64,000 bases of DNA from an uncultured Lachnospiraceae bacterium (GCA_947625205.1 CANQNN010000002.1:1-64000), one strand, 5' to 3'; shown: positions 19,188 to 28,277, numbered from the stretch's first letter. The notes: generated by a model from the sequence alone, not told the origin. Made by a program: numbers and translations.

Positions 19188-20276
19188 ATGAAGGTTCAGT
19201 CAGGTACAGCCGGCGATCAGGTTATCAGTATAAGCGCTGCCACACAGGAACAGCAGGCGGAGCGGTCGGGCGCAAAAGCCCGGAAACACAGCGATGGCAA
19301 GACTATCTTTGCGGGCAGTCTGGGGATCGGGCTGCAGAACGATCCGATCATGCTTAAAAAGCAGCAGGCGAGAAAGCAGGCGCTTCAGATCATCGGCGAC
19401 GCGTGGGATGTGGACAGAAGGTTCGACCGCAATGTGGCGGATTACAAGGAGAAGATTAATGAACTGCATGCGCGGCGGGATGAGAATGACGAAGAGATAG
19501 CGCTGCGGGACGAGTGGAAGGAGGATCTGCGAAGGGAGTACGGTGTACGGGAGGATTCGCAGGAGCAGAAGGACCTTGAACTTTTGGAAAAAGCGGCGGA
19601 GGCGAACCGCCTGAGCAGCCGCGGAAACAGGAGACCGGTCACGCTCACCGAAGAGGAGAAGGAGAGACTTGCGGAAATTCAGGAAAACGGACTTACCGAG
19701 TACCAGCAGCGCTGTATGAAGTTTAAGGGAGAACAGGGGCGGTTCGAGGCAGAGAACGATGAGCTGCTGACGGAAGAGCAGGCATACAACGCCGCTGTGA
19801 CGTCCACCCGGCTGGCGCGTCTCAAGAATAATGAGATGGTGAAGGCACAGAAGAAGGCGGATATTGTGATGGAGGCGGCCAGCAAAGAAGTCATAGGCAT
19901 GCTGACGGACGAAGCGAAGGAATTCGTGGACGAGAAGCTCGAGGAGCAGACGGAGGAGGCGAAGAAGAAGGCCGAGGAGAAAGAGGAACAGGAGGAGAAG
20001 AAAGACCGTCTGGAAGAAAAAGCCGAGCAGCTCGAGCAGAGGATCGATGCGTCGCGGGAACGGAACAGGCAGCAGGAGGAAGAACGCAAGGAGGCGAAAG
20101 AACGCGCCAGAGAGGAAGAAGCGCTTCTGACTGATATGATGGAAGCGGGCGTTGGCGGGATCGGCGCGACGACGGAAGCCCAGTCCGAGATCAAGGATAT
20201 GCTGCATAAGATGAACCTTTTGGATGAAGATATAAAGGGGAGCATTATAGAGGCAAAGCTAGAGGCATATTCGTGA
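19188..20276 (+). CDS. Coiled-coil protein of unknown function
   Basis: 362 aa, strongly charged, no signal peptide or membrane segment. Residues 60-330 are almost all helix-forming, with long Glu/Lys/Arg/Gln coiled coils; about 245-310 is nearly continuous E/K/R/Q. An exposed N-terminus with SLGIGLQNDPIMLKKQQARK and a C-terminal LLDEDIKGSIIEAKLEAYS close the protein. AAGGAGG 6 bases before the ATG fixes the start. It ends just before the two-component genes, and a repeat of the putative LytTR site overlaps its stop. Not recognised; a structural or scaffold role is only a guess. Confidence 0.75.
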   Translation: MKVQSGTAGDQVISISAATQEQQAERSGAKARKHSDGKTIFAGSLGIGLQNDPIMLKKQQARKQALQIIGDAWDVDRRFDRNVADYKEKINELHARRDENDEEIALRDEWKEDLRREYGVREDSQEQKDLELLEKAAEANRLSSRGNRRPVTLTEEEKERLAEIQENGLTEYQQRCMKFKGEQGRFEAENDELLTEEQAYNAAVTSTRLARLKNNEMVKAQKKADIVMEAASKEVIGMLTDEAKEFVDEKLEEQTEEAKKKAEEKEEQEEKKDRLEEKAEQLEQRIDASRERNRQQEEERKEAKERAREEEALLTDMMEAGVGGIGATTEAQSEIKDMLHKMNLLDEDIKGSIIEAKLEAYS

Positions 20277-20302
20277 CAAAAAAGAAGGATTTCGTGACAA
20301 AT
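20270..20302 (+). promoter_or_regulatory. Direct repeats with 21-bp period (putative LytTR site)
   Basis: TTCGTGACAAA occurs at 20270-20280 and 20291-20301, exactly 21 bp apart, two helical turns. AgrA-type LytTR regulators bind pairs of 9-bp direct repeats with about this period. A TATAAT hexamer at 20331-20336 without a good -35 would be the promoter of the LytTR gene itself. Confidence 0.55.
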
Positions 20303-20381
20303 AAAAGAAAAATTGCCCCGCTTGTGCCGATATAATTACATGAGTGAAAATGATTGCAGCTGACTGGGGATATAAGAGAGT

Positions 20382-21074
20382 ATGAAGATTGCGGTTTGCG
20401 ACGATGAAGTAAGAGGGAGAGAAAGGATTCAAACCTTACTGGAAAGAGATTTTTCTCAGGCGCAAGTTTGCGAATTTGATTCAGGAATGAAGTTGATCGA
20501 AAGCGTTAAGGAAGGATACTGTCCGGACGTTGTTCTGCTCGATATAGCGATGGAAGGGATGGACGGTATGGAGACCGCCAGACGGCTCAAAGAGCTGTCG
20601 GACGCTATTCTGATCTTTGTGACGGGCGTGAAAGAACAGGTTTTTCAGGCGTTTGACGTGGGCGCTTTTCATTATCTTATGAAGCCGGTGGATCAGGACA
20701 AGCTGGCGGATGTTTTAAGGCGGGCCGAGCAGGAAGTGTTAAAGAAGAATGCGTCCAGATATCTACTTGTCAAAGCGGAGGGAAGCCACCATAAGATCCC
20801 GGTGGAAGACATTCTCTATGTAGAGAATGTCGGGCGCAAGGTGATACTGCATACCAGGACTAGATGCTTGGAATACTATGAACGTATGAATCATCTGGAA
20901 GAAGTGCTGGGCGAAGGTTTTTACCGCTGTCACAGAGGATATCTCGTTGCGCTTTCGGCGATAAGCGGGTACGATCATGACAGCATTACCGTATACGGCG
21001 GCGATAAGATATATCTGGCAAAACAGAAGTACGGCGAGTTTGTAAAGCTGTACTGCAGATTCTTGAAGGAGTAA
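20382..21074 (+). CDS. LytTR-family response regulator
   Basis: 230 aa. Receiver domain 1-120 with CDDE, phospho-acceptor Asp54 in DVVLLDIAMEGMDG and Lys in YLMKPVD. The LytTR DNA-binding domain (about 125-228) includes EDILYVENVGRKVILHTR and GEGFYRCHRGYLVAL. Same class as AgrA and LytR. It precedes its kinase by 3 bases and lies downstream of paired 21-bp direct repeats, so autoregulation is likely. No peptide pheromone gene (agrD/agrB type) is seen nearby. Confidence 0.9.
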   Translation: MKIAVCDDEVRGRERIQTLLERDFSQAQVCEFDSGMKLIESVKEGYCPDVVLLDIAMEGMDGMETARRLKELSDAILIFVTGVKEQVFQAFDVGAFHYLMKPVDQDKLADVLRRAEQEVLKKNASRYLLVKAEGSHHKIPVEDILYVENVGRKVILHTRTRCLEYYERMNHLEEVLGEGFYRCHRGYLVALSAISGYDHDSITVYGGDKIYLAKQKYGEFVKLYCRFLKE

Positions 21075-21077
21075 CGT

Positions 21078-22601
21078 ATGAGGGATTTGGCACTCGATCT
21101 GGCGGAGTATTCGATACGGGCCGCGCTTTTACTGTATTTGTGTAAAGATATCATCCTGTTAAAAGAAAAGTATCGTTCCGTGGGAAAGGTGCTTTTTTTC
21201 ATGCAGGCGTTTCTGGTAAGCTTCTGCCTGTCCCATTTTCATGTACTCAATAGGCTGCTGCGCGACGAAGAAAATATGCAGAACATCAGCAGCCACTCGA
21301 TCCTAAGCCTGATCGTGGTCTTCTTATGCAGTTTTGCGGCAATGGATATCTTATACCAGGGAAAGAGGCTTGCCAAAATATATCTTCTGTCGGTTTATTG
21401 TACGATACTGGAAATGGTACGGTTTATGCTGCACAGTATATGGCTGTTTATCACAAACGCCTGTAATATGCGGATGTACGACCGGGCCGTTGCGGGCGAG
21501 ATAGATGTGGACCAGTTTGCCAAGTACTTAGGGCAAATACAGTTTTGGGGAATGCTCATCTTCAGCCTGGGGACCGCTTTGTGCATGTATACGGTCATCC
21601 GTCTGTACAGACGATATCAAATAACGCTTGTTACTGATATAAGCAGAGAGGGGCTGCGCTTCCTGATGCTGTTTCTTGTGATCGGCACGGTCCTTGATAT
21701 CACCTGGCGTATCCTGTTTTATTATCAGAAAGGCGCAACGATCGAGTTTCTCTACGACAGGCATGGAAGTATGTATGTAGTCATACCCCTGGTCTCTGTG
21801 CTGTGTCTTGCCGGCATCGTCCTCAGCAGCCGGATCTATGCCGAACTGCTGCGTTCCGAGGAGCAGAAGAACAGCCTGCTTTTTTATAAACAGCAGCTTA
21901 CGGATATGACCGATCATGTCAGGGAATTGGAACGGCTGTACGACGGTATCAGGGGCATGCGCCATGACATCAATAACTATGTGGCGGATATGGAACAGCT
22001 GCTTTACAGTGAATCCGGGAAGGGACAAATGTCTGAACAGGTGCAGTCGGAAGCGCGGGAATACCTTAGAAACATGCAGAACGCGGCCTCTGCCCTGTCG
22101 CTTCGGTTCAGCACGGGCAATCCCGTCACCGATGTGATCTTAAACCGCAAATGGCACATATGCGCGCAGGAAAAGATTCTGTTTGGAGGAGAATTTATAT
22201 ATCCGGCGGGGCTTATGATCGAGGCTTTTGACCTGGGGATCGTCCTGAACAATGCGCTGGACAATGCAATAGAGGCGTGCAGAAAGGTACGGGATGACGG
22301 GCGTAGAGAGATAAGCTTCCGCGGGTATGAGAAAGGCCCGGTGTTTTTTATTGTGGTCGAAAACAGCTATGACGGTTCGGCGGTGCAATTAAAAGACGGA
22401 AGGATAAAGACGACCAAGGCAGATGAAACGGTACACGGACTTGGTATGAGCAATATGAAAAGCTGTGTGGAAAAGTACTACGGAACGATGCAGTTTGAGG
22501 CGGCCGGGGATAAGTTTACGCTGACGGTCATGATGCAGGGGAAAGAAGCGGACGCCTGTTCTGCCGGATCCGGGCAGAAACACGGCGCGGCCGTTTTATG
22601 A
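21078..22601 (+). CDS. GHKL-domain sensor kinase (AgrC-like)
   Basis: 507 aa. Six or seven membrane helices in residues 1-260, then a dimerisation helix with the phospho-acceptor region GMRHDINNYVADME. A GHKL ATPase follows with NNALDNAIEACRK (N box) and VHGLGMSNMKSCVEKY (G box). This is the AgrC/ComD pattern in which the membrane region senses a signal. It starts 3 bases after the LytTR gene. The signal is unknown. Confidence 0.9.
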   Translation: MRDLALDLAEYSIRAALLLYLCKDIILLKEKYRSVGKVLFFMQAFLVSFCLSHFHVLNRLLRDEENMQNISSHSILSLIVVFLCSFAAMDILYQGKRLAKIYLLSVYCTILEMVRFMLHSIWLFITNACNMRMYDRAVAGEIDVDQFAKYLGQIQFWGMLIFSLGTALCMYTVIRLYRRYQITLVTDISREGLRFLMLFLVIGTVLDITWRILFYYQKGATIEFLYDRHGSMYVVIPLVSVLCLAGIVLSSRIYAELLRSEEQKNSLLFYKQQLTDMTDHVRELERLYDGIRGMRHDINNYVADMEQLLYSESGKGQMSEQVQSEAREYLRNMQNAASALSLRFSTGNPVTDVILNRKWHICAQEKILFGGEFIYPAGLMIEAFDLGIVLNNALDNAIEACRKVRDDGRREISFRGYEKGPVFFIVVENSYDGSAVQLKDGRIKTTKADETVHGLGMSNMKSCVEKYYGTMQFEAAGDKFTLTVMMQGKEADACSAGSGQKHGAAVL

Positions 22602-22615
22602 CTAAAAAGGTACGA

Positions 22616-22648
22616 TTGGTTACAAATCCCCTGTATTTTCCTGCAAAT
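22616..22648 (+). promoter_or_regulatory. Second pair of 21-bp-spaced repeats before the FliD-like gene
   Basis: TTGGTTACAAAT (22616-22627) matches 10 of 12 positions of TTCGTGACAAAT from the LytTR gene promoter. A weaker copy, TTTCCTGCAAAT (22637-22648), follows exactly 21 bp later. TATACA at 22669-22674 could be a -10. Confidence 0.45.
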
Positions 22649-22696
22649 CGCACGATATACCTTGTAGATATACAGATACATGAAGGGAGAGCGCAA

Positions 22697-23401
22697 ATGA
22701 GGGTCACACGAAATTATCTGAGCAGTTTATTAGGCGGAAATAACAATCTTAACACAACTAATTCACTGTTGCAGAAGGCATTAAGCAGAAGCAGCAAGGG
22801 CCGGAAGGCAAACCGTGCGTCACAGCTGCTTAATTCCACAGACAACAGGAGTAGGCTGCTGACCCAGAATCTGGCAACCGCAGCGGGATCGCAGAAGCTG
22901 TATTACAATATGAAATACCATGCGGGCCAGACACAGGAGTATGCGGATAAGCTGACGGACACAGGAGAGGATTCTGTTTTTGCGAAGGCGAAGGAAAGCG
23001 GAGATACCTCTGAAATCATATCCGACGTCAGGGGATTCGTCAGCCAGTATAATGCGATGCTGGATAATTTAAGGGATTCCGGCACGAGAACTGACCAAAA
23101 TTATCTGACGCAGTTAAATAATGCATCGCGGATGAGCAGTTCTGACTTAAAAGCATGCGGTGTGACCAGAAATGCCGACGGAACGCTTACGGTGGATGAT
23201 AAGAAGCTGGCGGCGGCAGATATGGATACGCTTGAGAGGGTATGGCAGGGCAGAAGCGGATTTGCCAGCCGCGTATCTGTATGGGTCGATTCGGTCCAAT
23301 CCTCTGCCGAAAGAAATATGGATGCACAGGCAAGCAGCGCATACAGCAACCTTTTTAAAAACTATGGCAAAAGCGGAAACTATTTTAATTATTTCCAGTA
23401 A
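22697..23401 (+). CDS. Protein resembling FliD C-terminal region; function unknown
   Basis: 235 aa, no signal peptide or membrane segment. The start at 22697 has GGGAGA upstream. The central part, FVSQYNAMLDNLRDSGT then DLKACGVTRNADGTLTVDD and DTLERVWQG, follows the pattern of the flagellar cap protein FliD C-terminal domain (Q-Y-N ... L-G-I ... DGTLS-D ... KL). The N-terminus is Ser/Asn/Arg-rich. No flagellar gene is in the window. It lies 95 bases after the GHKL kinase, behind repeats like those of the LytTR gene, so it may be a target of that system. Resemblance is by eye and moderate. Confidence 0.55.
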   Translation: MRVTRNYLSSLLGGNNNLNTTNSLLQKALSRSSKGRKANRASQLLNSTDNRSRLLTQNLATAAGSQKLYYNMKYHAGQTQEYADKLTDTGEDSVFAKAKESGDTSEIISDVRGFVSQYNAMLDNLRDSGTRTDQNYLTQLNNASRMSSSDLKACGVTRNADGTLTVDDKKLAAADMDTLERVWQGRSGFASRVSVWVDSVQSSAERNMDAQASSAYSNLFKNYGKSGNYFNYFQ

Positions 23402-23436
23402 AGCATGGGAAAAATAGAGAGACTGACAAGAAGACA

Positions 23437-23471
23437 GACAGGACCGCACGGATCATCCGTGCGGTCCTGTC
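23437..23471. terminator. Perfect 17-bp hairpin between convergent genes
   Basis: GACAGGACCGCACGGAT (23437-23453), one base, then its exact reverse complement (23455-23471). It sits between the FliD-like gene and putP, so it probably ends transcription from both sides. T-runs on either side are poor. Confidence 0.75.
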
Positions 23472-23480
23472 TTATACCGG

Positions 23481-25010
23481 TTATTTATCGGCTTTTACTT
23501 CTTCATAAGTTTTGATTATGCTTTCATCCGGCGCGGCAGTCAGTAAAGAAACTACAATGTTTATGACAAGCGCAACGAGGAAAGCCGGAAGCAGCTCGTA
23601 GATGGCGAATGCGCCGCCGAGTCTGGCAATGCCGTACTTCCATATAAAGATCATGGCGCCGCCCGCGATCATGCCGCAGAGTGCGCCCCATTTGTTGGAA
23701 CGTTTCCAGAACAGCGCGCACAGTACGATCGGTCCGAATGCGGCGCCGAAGCCTGCCCATGCGAAGGATACGATCTCAAATATAGAGCTGTTCGGGTCGG
23801 ATGCAAGAACAATGGAGATCACAGATATCACAATAACGGTAACACGTGCAATTTTAACAGATGTCCCGGTATCCAGTTTCTTTTTGCCAAAATCCTGAAG
23901 CAGATTCTGTGAGATGCTGGAAGCGGCGGCAAGAAGCTGTGAATCCGCTGTGGACATCGTAGCGGCCAGGATACCCGCAAGGATTATGCCGGCTAACAGT
24001 GCAGCCAGAATGTTGTGACGGCTCAATACGGAGGCGATCTGTACGATGATCGTCTCGGAATTGCTGCCCTCAAGAACAGGGATCACAGATACCTTGGACA
24101 TGCTGTAACCGATCACACCGATGAATACCGCGATCGCCATTGAAATTACGACCCAGACGGAAGCGATTCTTCTGGAGAGCTTCAGTTTATTTTTATCTTC
24201 GATCGCCATGAAACGCAGCAGGATGTGGGGCATTCCAAAGTAACCCAGTCCCCACGCCATCATGGACGCGATGGACAACGCACCGTAGGGAGCGCTTTGT
24301 CCCGTCTCCGCAACATGTGTCTGAACCATGCTCAGATAGCCGGGAAGCTCCTGCGCGTTTGCTATAACAGCGTCAAGGCCGCCTGCGCTGCTGACACCGA
24401 AGATGATCACTACAAACAATGCGATGGACATTGTGATACTCTGGATGAAGTCTGTCGTACTGACTGCGAGAAAACCGCCTAGCGTACAGTAGAGAACGAT
24501 GATCGCCGCGCTTAAGATCATTGCCGTCATGTAATTGATCCCAAACAGCGTGTTAAACAGCTTGCCGCATGCCGCAAAGCCGGAGGCGGTGTAAGGGATA
24601 AAGAAAATAACGATGATGACCGCAGATACGCAGGTCAGTATGTTTTTATCATCCCCGTAGCGTTTGGAGAAAAAGTCCGGAAGCGTAAGCGCGTGGACCT
24701 TCTGTGTATAAACGCGGATCCTGCGGGACACGATCAGCCAGTTGACGTAGGTTCCCACGGCAAGACCGATAGCAGTCCATCCGGCGTCCGCCAGACCTGA
24801 CAGATATGCCACACCCGGAAGACCCATGAGAAGCCAGCTGCTCATGTCGGAGGCCTCCGCGCTCATCGCGGTAACAAGGGGGCCTAGCTTACGTCCTCCG
24901 AGATAAAAATCCGATGCGCTCGAGTTGGTCCTGGAGAACCGAATACCCACATAGATCATTACAAGCAGATATGCTGCGATTGCAATACCGATACATACTT
25001 GTGATATCAT
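23481..25010 (-). CDS. putP: Sodium/proline symporter PutP (SSS family)
   Basis: 509 aa sodium:solute symporter with about 13 membrane helices. Family signatures: GGRKLGPLVTAMSAEASDMSSW near the N-terminus and GILAATMSTADSQLLAAASSI in the middle, both in the sodium-binding helices. It resembles PutP more than other SSS members, but the substrate is inferred. AGGAG lies 8 bases before the ATG at 25010; an ATG six codons earlier precedes that site and is rejected. Transcribed from a near-consensus promoter at 25054-25082. Confidence 0.88.
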   Translation of the reverse strand: MISQVCIGIAIAAYLLVMIYVGIRFSRTNSSASDFYLGGRKLGPLVTAMSAEASDMSSWLLMGLPGVAYLSGLADAGWTAIGLAVGTYVNWLIVSRRIRVYTQKVHALTLPDFFSKRYGDDKNILTCVSAVIIVIFFIPYTASGFAACGKLFNTLFGINYMTAMILSAAIIVLYCTLGGFLAVSTTDFIQSITMSIALFVVIIFGVSSAGGLDAVIANAQELPGYLSMVQTHVAETGQSAPYGALSIASMMAWGLGYFGMPHILLRFMAIEDKNKLKLSRRIASVWVVISMAIAVFIGVIGYSMSKVSVIPVLEGSNSETIIVQIASVLSRHNILAALLAGIILAGILAATMSTADSQLLAAASSISQNLLQDFGKKKLDTGTSVKIARVTVIVISVISIVLASDPNSSIFEIVSFAWAGFGAAFGPIVLCALFWKRSNKWGALCGMIAGGAMIFIWKYGIARLGGAFAIYELLPAFLVALVINIVVSLLTAAPDESIIKTYEEVKADK

Positions 25011-25053
25011 TTCATATACTCCTCTCATTCGTAGTCTGTTTTTTACCTATTGT

Positions 25054-25082
25054 ATTATATACAGTTTAAGACAGGATTGCAA
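25054..25082 (-). promoter_or_regulatory. Sigma-A promoter of putP
   Basis: On the complement: TTGCAA (25082-25077), 17 bp spacer, TATAAT (25059-25054). Confidence 0.75.
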
Positions 25083-25134
25083 GGTATTGGCGTAAGACAC
25101 GCATATCAGCGTATGATTTGAATTTTCAAAAAAT

Positions 25135-25176
25135 TATACTGCTTTACATTTCCGCTATACTGCTTTACATTTCCGC
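25135..25176 (+). repeat. 21-bp perfect tandem duplication overlapping a -35
   Basis: TATACTGCTTTACATTTCCGC occupies 25135-25155 and 25156-25176. The second copy supplies the TTTACA -35 of the next gene; the first gives an unused TTTACA 21 bp upstream. Confidence 0.85.
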
Positions 25177-25192
25177 ATCCCTGCTATATAAT
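25164..25192 (+). promoter_or_regulatory. Sigma-A promoter of the lipoprotein gene
   Basis: TTTACA (25164-25169), 17 bp, TATAAT (25187-25192). Confidence 0.72.
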
Positions 25193-25281
25193 ACTTTGAT
25201 AAGTTGGACATTGGTGCACCGGACGATAAAAGATGAGCTAAAACAGGTATTTTGCGTATAACGGTTATGGCGGTAAAGTGT

Positions 25282-26664
25282 ATGAAAATGAAAAGAAGAA
25301 ATCGCATTATGAGAAGAAACGGCATTGTGATAGTTAGTGTTTTATTATTCTTGTGTTTTATGGTTACAGCATGCGGGGCTTTAGACGGGGAGGAGTCTGC
25401 GCAAAATGAGGGGATGACGGATCCTGCAGACACGGTTTGGCAAGACCGTAATGAAGAAAACAATATGGCGGAAAAAACTGAAGAAGCGGAGGAAGCTGAA
25501 CCTCAGACTCCTTCCGGGGAAGAAGTACTTGCCATGAGAGAAACGGTATTAGAGGGAATGTCGCAGGAAGAGGTAGAAAGACTGACGGAGAATATTAAGG
25601 TGGCTGATTCTCAAATGGAAAATGCTTATTTATATGAGAATTTATTTGATAAATTATCCGATCCTGACAGTTTATACTGGCAGTATTTTGACCAGGAAGG
25701 CGATATACAAATAGGCTGGTGGTACAACGGCGACATACGCGATATGGAGATCATTATGAAAAATGAGGGGCTGACGGAAGAAGAGGTCCGTGAGAAGTAT
25801 GAGCCGGGCATCGTATACAATCGGTTTGATGCAGATAATTTTATTGAATTGATTGAAGATATGCAGGCCTCTGTGGAGAATGAGCTGCTGCGGTCAGACC
25901 TACAGCAGCTGATCGATCTGACTTACATGGCGGCGGCAACTCATGAGATGGAGTATGCGAATCAGATCTATAAGATCCTTCATGATATGGATTATTATCT
26001 CTTGCGGTATGGACTGGAGGATGTGGGAAAATATGTTGAGGATGCCGGTTTGCTTGCAGAATATTACGGTGTACTCAAGGTCTATGGCGCTACGCCGTTC
26101 TCACTGCCCGCAGAAGGGCAGCCGGATGACAGCCCGCAAAATTCCCGGTGTGACCGAACCGGAAACTTTGGAAAGCAGGGAATTGTCCGGGATTCAATAG
26201 AAAAAGTAAATGAGTATATGATTCCGGAGCAGTCATTTGATATTACACTGGATGACTGGGGAGATGTTACCTTTGCGTCTTGCAGACCGCCGGCTTTGGA
26301 TGAACAGGCTGAAGAGGTTGACGGGTTTGAAGATGCTTCTTTCTATTTGCTGAAAGGCAATCAAATATTATACAGATTTCCTTATCGTTATGAAAATAAC
26401 AGTTCAAAAAGCTATGGGGGATTATATACCGATGTTGGGGCGGTCTCTTTTCGGGATATTAATAATGACCAGAAAAAGGATATTATTATTATAACATATT
26501 ATGTTTCCGGCGTAGGACCGACAGGCATGGTTCCACGCCCGGGAATCAGAATCTTTATTGCCGGGGATCATGAATTTTATCTTGATGAGAATATCATGAC
26601 AGATATTGAACAAAATATATTGAAAAAAGACATGACTATTGGCAATATTTGTAACTATCTGTAA
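25282..26664 (+). CDS. Lipoprotein of unknown function
   Basis: About 460 aa. A basic N-terminus (MKMKRRNRIMRR), a hydrophobic core and the lipobox VTAC give an exported lipoprotein. A Glu-rich linker follows (about 45-90), then a helical region of no known family. Near the C-terminus VSFRDINNDQKKDIIII is an FG-GAP/EF-like calcium-binding pattern (D-x-N-x-D-x-x-x-D). The start is uncertain among several near ATGs (25282, 25288, 25309). More AT-rich by eye than its neighbours. Single gene with its own promoter. Confidence 0.7.
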   Translation: MKMKRRNRIMRRNGIVIVSVLLFLCFMVTACGALDGEESAQNEGMTDPADTVWQDRNEENNMAEKTEEAEEAEPQTPSGEEVLAMRETVLEGMSQEEVERLTENIKVADSQMENAYLYENLFDKLSDPDSLYWQYFDQEGDIQIGWWYNGDIRDMEIIMKNEGLTEEEVREKYEPGIVYNRFDADNFIELIEDMQASVENELLRSDLQQLIDLTYMAAATHEMEYANQIYKILHDMDYYLLRYGLEDVGKYVEDAGLLAEYYGVLKVYGATPFSLPAEGQPDDSPQNSRCDRTGNFGKQGIVRDSIEKVNEYMIPEQSFDITLDDWGDVTFASCRPPALDEQAEEVDGFEDASFYLLKGNQILYRFPYRYENNSSKSYGGLYTDVGAVSFRDINNDQKKDIIIITYYVSGVGPTGMVPRPGIRIFIAGDHEFYLDENIMTDIEQNILKKDMTIGNICNYL

Positions 26665-26794
26665 TATTTATAATTACTTGCAGCAAAGTTAATGTCATGG
26701 CAGATTCCAAAGGACTCCTTATAAATACACGTATAACTGCTGCTTTATTTCACTGGAATTATATTTGCATAAAACTTAACCGACAGATGGATAT

Positions 26795-26824
26795 AAAAAC
26801 AGGAATAAAATTTTCCTGTTTTTT
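26795..26824 (+). terminator. Intrinsic terminator after the lipoprotein gene
   Basis: AAAAACAGGAA (26795-26805) pairs with TTCCTGTTTTT (26813-26823). The T-rich arm continues as the T-tract. Confidence 0.7.
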
Positions 26825-26830
26825 GTTCGA

Positions 26831-26859
26831 TTGAAAGAGGCACTTGATTTTGATATACT
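26831..26859 (+). promoter_or_regulatory. Sigma-A promoter of the rRNA methyltransferase gene
   Basis: TTGAAA (26831-26836), 17 bp, TATACT (26854-26859). It rules out the upstream open frame at 26831 as the true start of the gene. Confidence 0.7.
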
Positions 26860-26887
26860 GAATAAGAAATCAAAGGCGGGAATCGTT

Positions 26888-28246
26888 GTGGATAAAAATG
26901 ACAGTATGATAAATAAATTGCCGAAGGCGTTTCTGGATAGAATGAAGCTGCAGCTCGGCAGTCAGTATGACGCGTTTGCGGCAAGCTATGACAGCGGCCG
27001 GGTATACGGTCTTCGTTATAATCCCCTTAAAACCGACAGGGAAAGCTTTTTGCGGGAAATGCCTTTTTCCTTAAGAGGGGTGCCGTGGGCGGAGGAAGGA
27101 TTTTACTATCAGGCGTCAGACCAGCCGGGCAGATATGTACTCCATGAAGCGGGAGCCTATTATATACAGGAGCCAAGCGCTATGGCGGTTGTGCCGCTGC
27201 TCGATCCGCAGCCGGGGGAGCGTATCTTGGATCTGTGCGCGGCGCCGGGTGGCAAGAGTACGCAGATCGCGGGCAGAATGCAGGGAAGAGGGCTTCTTGT
27301 TTCCAATGAGATCATCCCTTCGAGGGCAAGGATCTTGTCGCAGAATATCGAGAGGATGGGAGTGGCCAACTGCGTTGTGTGCAGGGAATCCCCCGACAGG
27401 ATCGCGGCGGCTTTTCCGGCATTTTTTGACCGGGTGCTTGTGGATGCGCCCTGCTCCGGCGAAGGAATGTTCCGCAAGGACGATACGGCGATAGCGGAGT
27501 GGAGTCCCGAGAATGTGACCATGTGCGCGGCGAGGCAGAGAGATATCATGGAGCAGGCGGCGATGGCAGTGCGTCCGGGTGGCATTTTGGTATATTCCAC
27601 CTGTACCTTCTCCCGGGAGGAGAATGAGGAAGTTATCGGAAGCTTCCTTGACGGACACCCGGAATTTTCCATGCAGGAGAATGGCGTGCGGCGCTTTTGG
27701 CCGCATTTAACAGAGGGAGAAGGACATTTTGCCGCAAAACTGTACAAGGCGGAAACAGCCGGAAGCATACCGGAGAAGCGGGGCAAAAAGCCGTCGCAGA
27801 TATCCCGCAGCGCCGTCAAAAGGGAGAGGTTCGTGACTTACCTTCGCGGCGAGCTGGGAATCACAGACGAGGGGATAGAATACCTCATGAAAGAACGGGT
27901 GTTATTTGAATTTGGCGATGCATTATGCCTTATGCCGGAGCAGATGATCCCATTAAAGGGGCTTCAGGTGGAAAGATCCGGATTGCAGACAGGTTTCCTT
28001 GAAAAAGACAGGATCAGGCCTTCTCATGCGCTGGCAATGGCGCTGCGGCCGGAATATACAACCAGGTGTTATGATATGACGGCGGACGAGGCGGCACGGT
28101 ATCTGCAAGGCGAAACTCTGACGGTCCGTGCGGAGTTAAAGGGCTGGTATCTATTGTCCTGTCAGGGATTTTCGATGGGATTCGGCAAGGCGTCCGGCGG
28201 GCAGATGAAGAATCATTATCCGAAAGGACTCAGAAGACGGCAGTGA
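26888..28246 (+). CDS. RsmF/Nop2-type rRNA m5C methyltransferase
   Basis: About 452 aa. SAM-dependent 5-methylcytosine methyltransferase of the NOL1/NOP2/Sun family. Binding motif LCAAPGGKSTQIA, catalytic Cys in DAPCSGEGMFRKD and second Cys in VYSTCTFSREENEEVI. The GEGHFAAKLYK motif and a C-terminal RNA-binding (PUA-like) part match the RsmF branch. The GTG at 26888 is chosen: AGGCGGG is 7 bases upstream, and a promoter covers the region further up. It is followed after 31 bases by the GH13 gene. Confidence 0.9.
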   Translation: MDKNDSMINKLPKAFLDRMKLQLGSQYDAFAASYDSGRVYGLRYNPLKTDRESFLREMPFSLRGVPWAEEGFYYQASDQPGRYVLHEAGAYYIQEPSAMAVVPLLDPQPGERILDLCAAPGGKSTQIAGRMQGRGLLVSNEIIPSRARILSQNIERMGVANCVVCRESPDRIAAAFPAFFDRVLVDAPCSGEGMFRKDDTAIAEWSPENVTMCAARQRDIMEQAAMAVRPGGILVYSTCTFSREENEEVIGSFLDGHPEFSMQENGVRRFWPHLTEGEGHFAAKLYKAETAGSIPEKRGKKPSQISRSAVKRERFVTYLRGELGITDEGIEYLMKERVLFEFGDALCLMPEQMIPLKGLQVERSGLQTGFLEKDRIRPSHALAMALRPEYTTRCYDMTADEAARYLQGETLTVRAELKGWYLLSCQGFSMGFGKASGGQMKNHYPKGLRRRQ

Positions 28247-28277
28247 TTGTGCCGGAACGCAGAAAGGAGAACACACA

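Noticed and set aside
19200..20207. Antisense frames rich in Leu/Phe or Ser over the coiled-coil gene
   Set aside because: They are the mirror of Glu/Lys codon runs and explain themselves as shadows.
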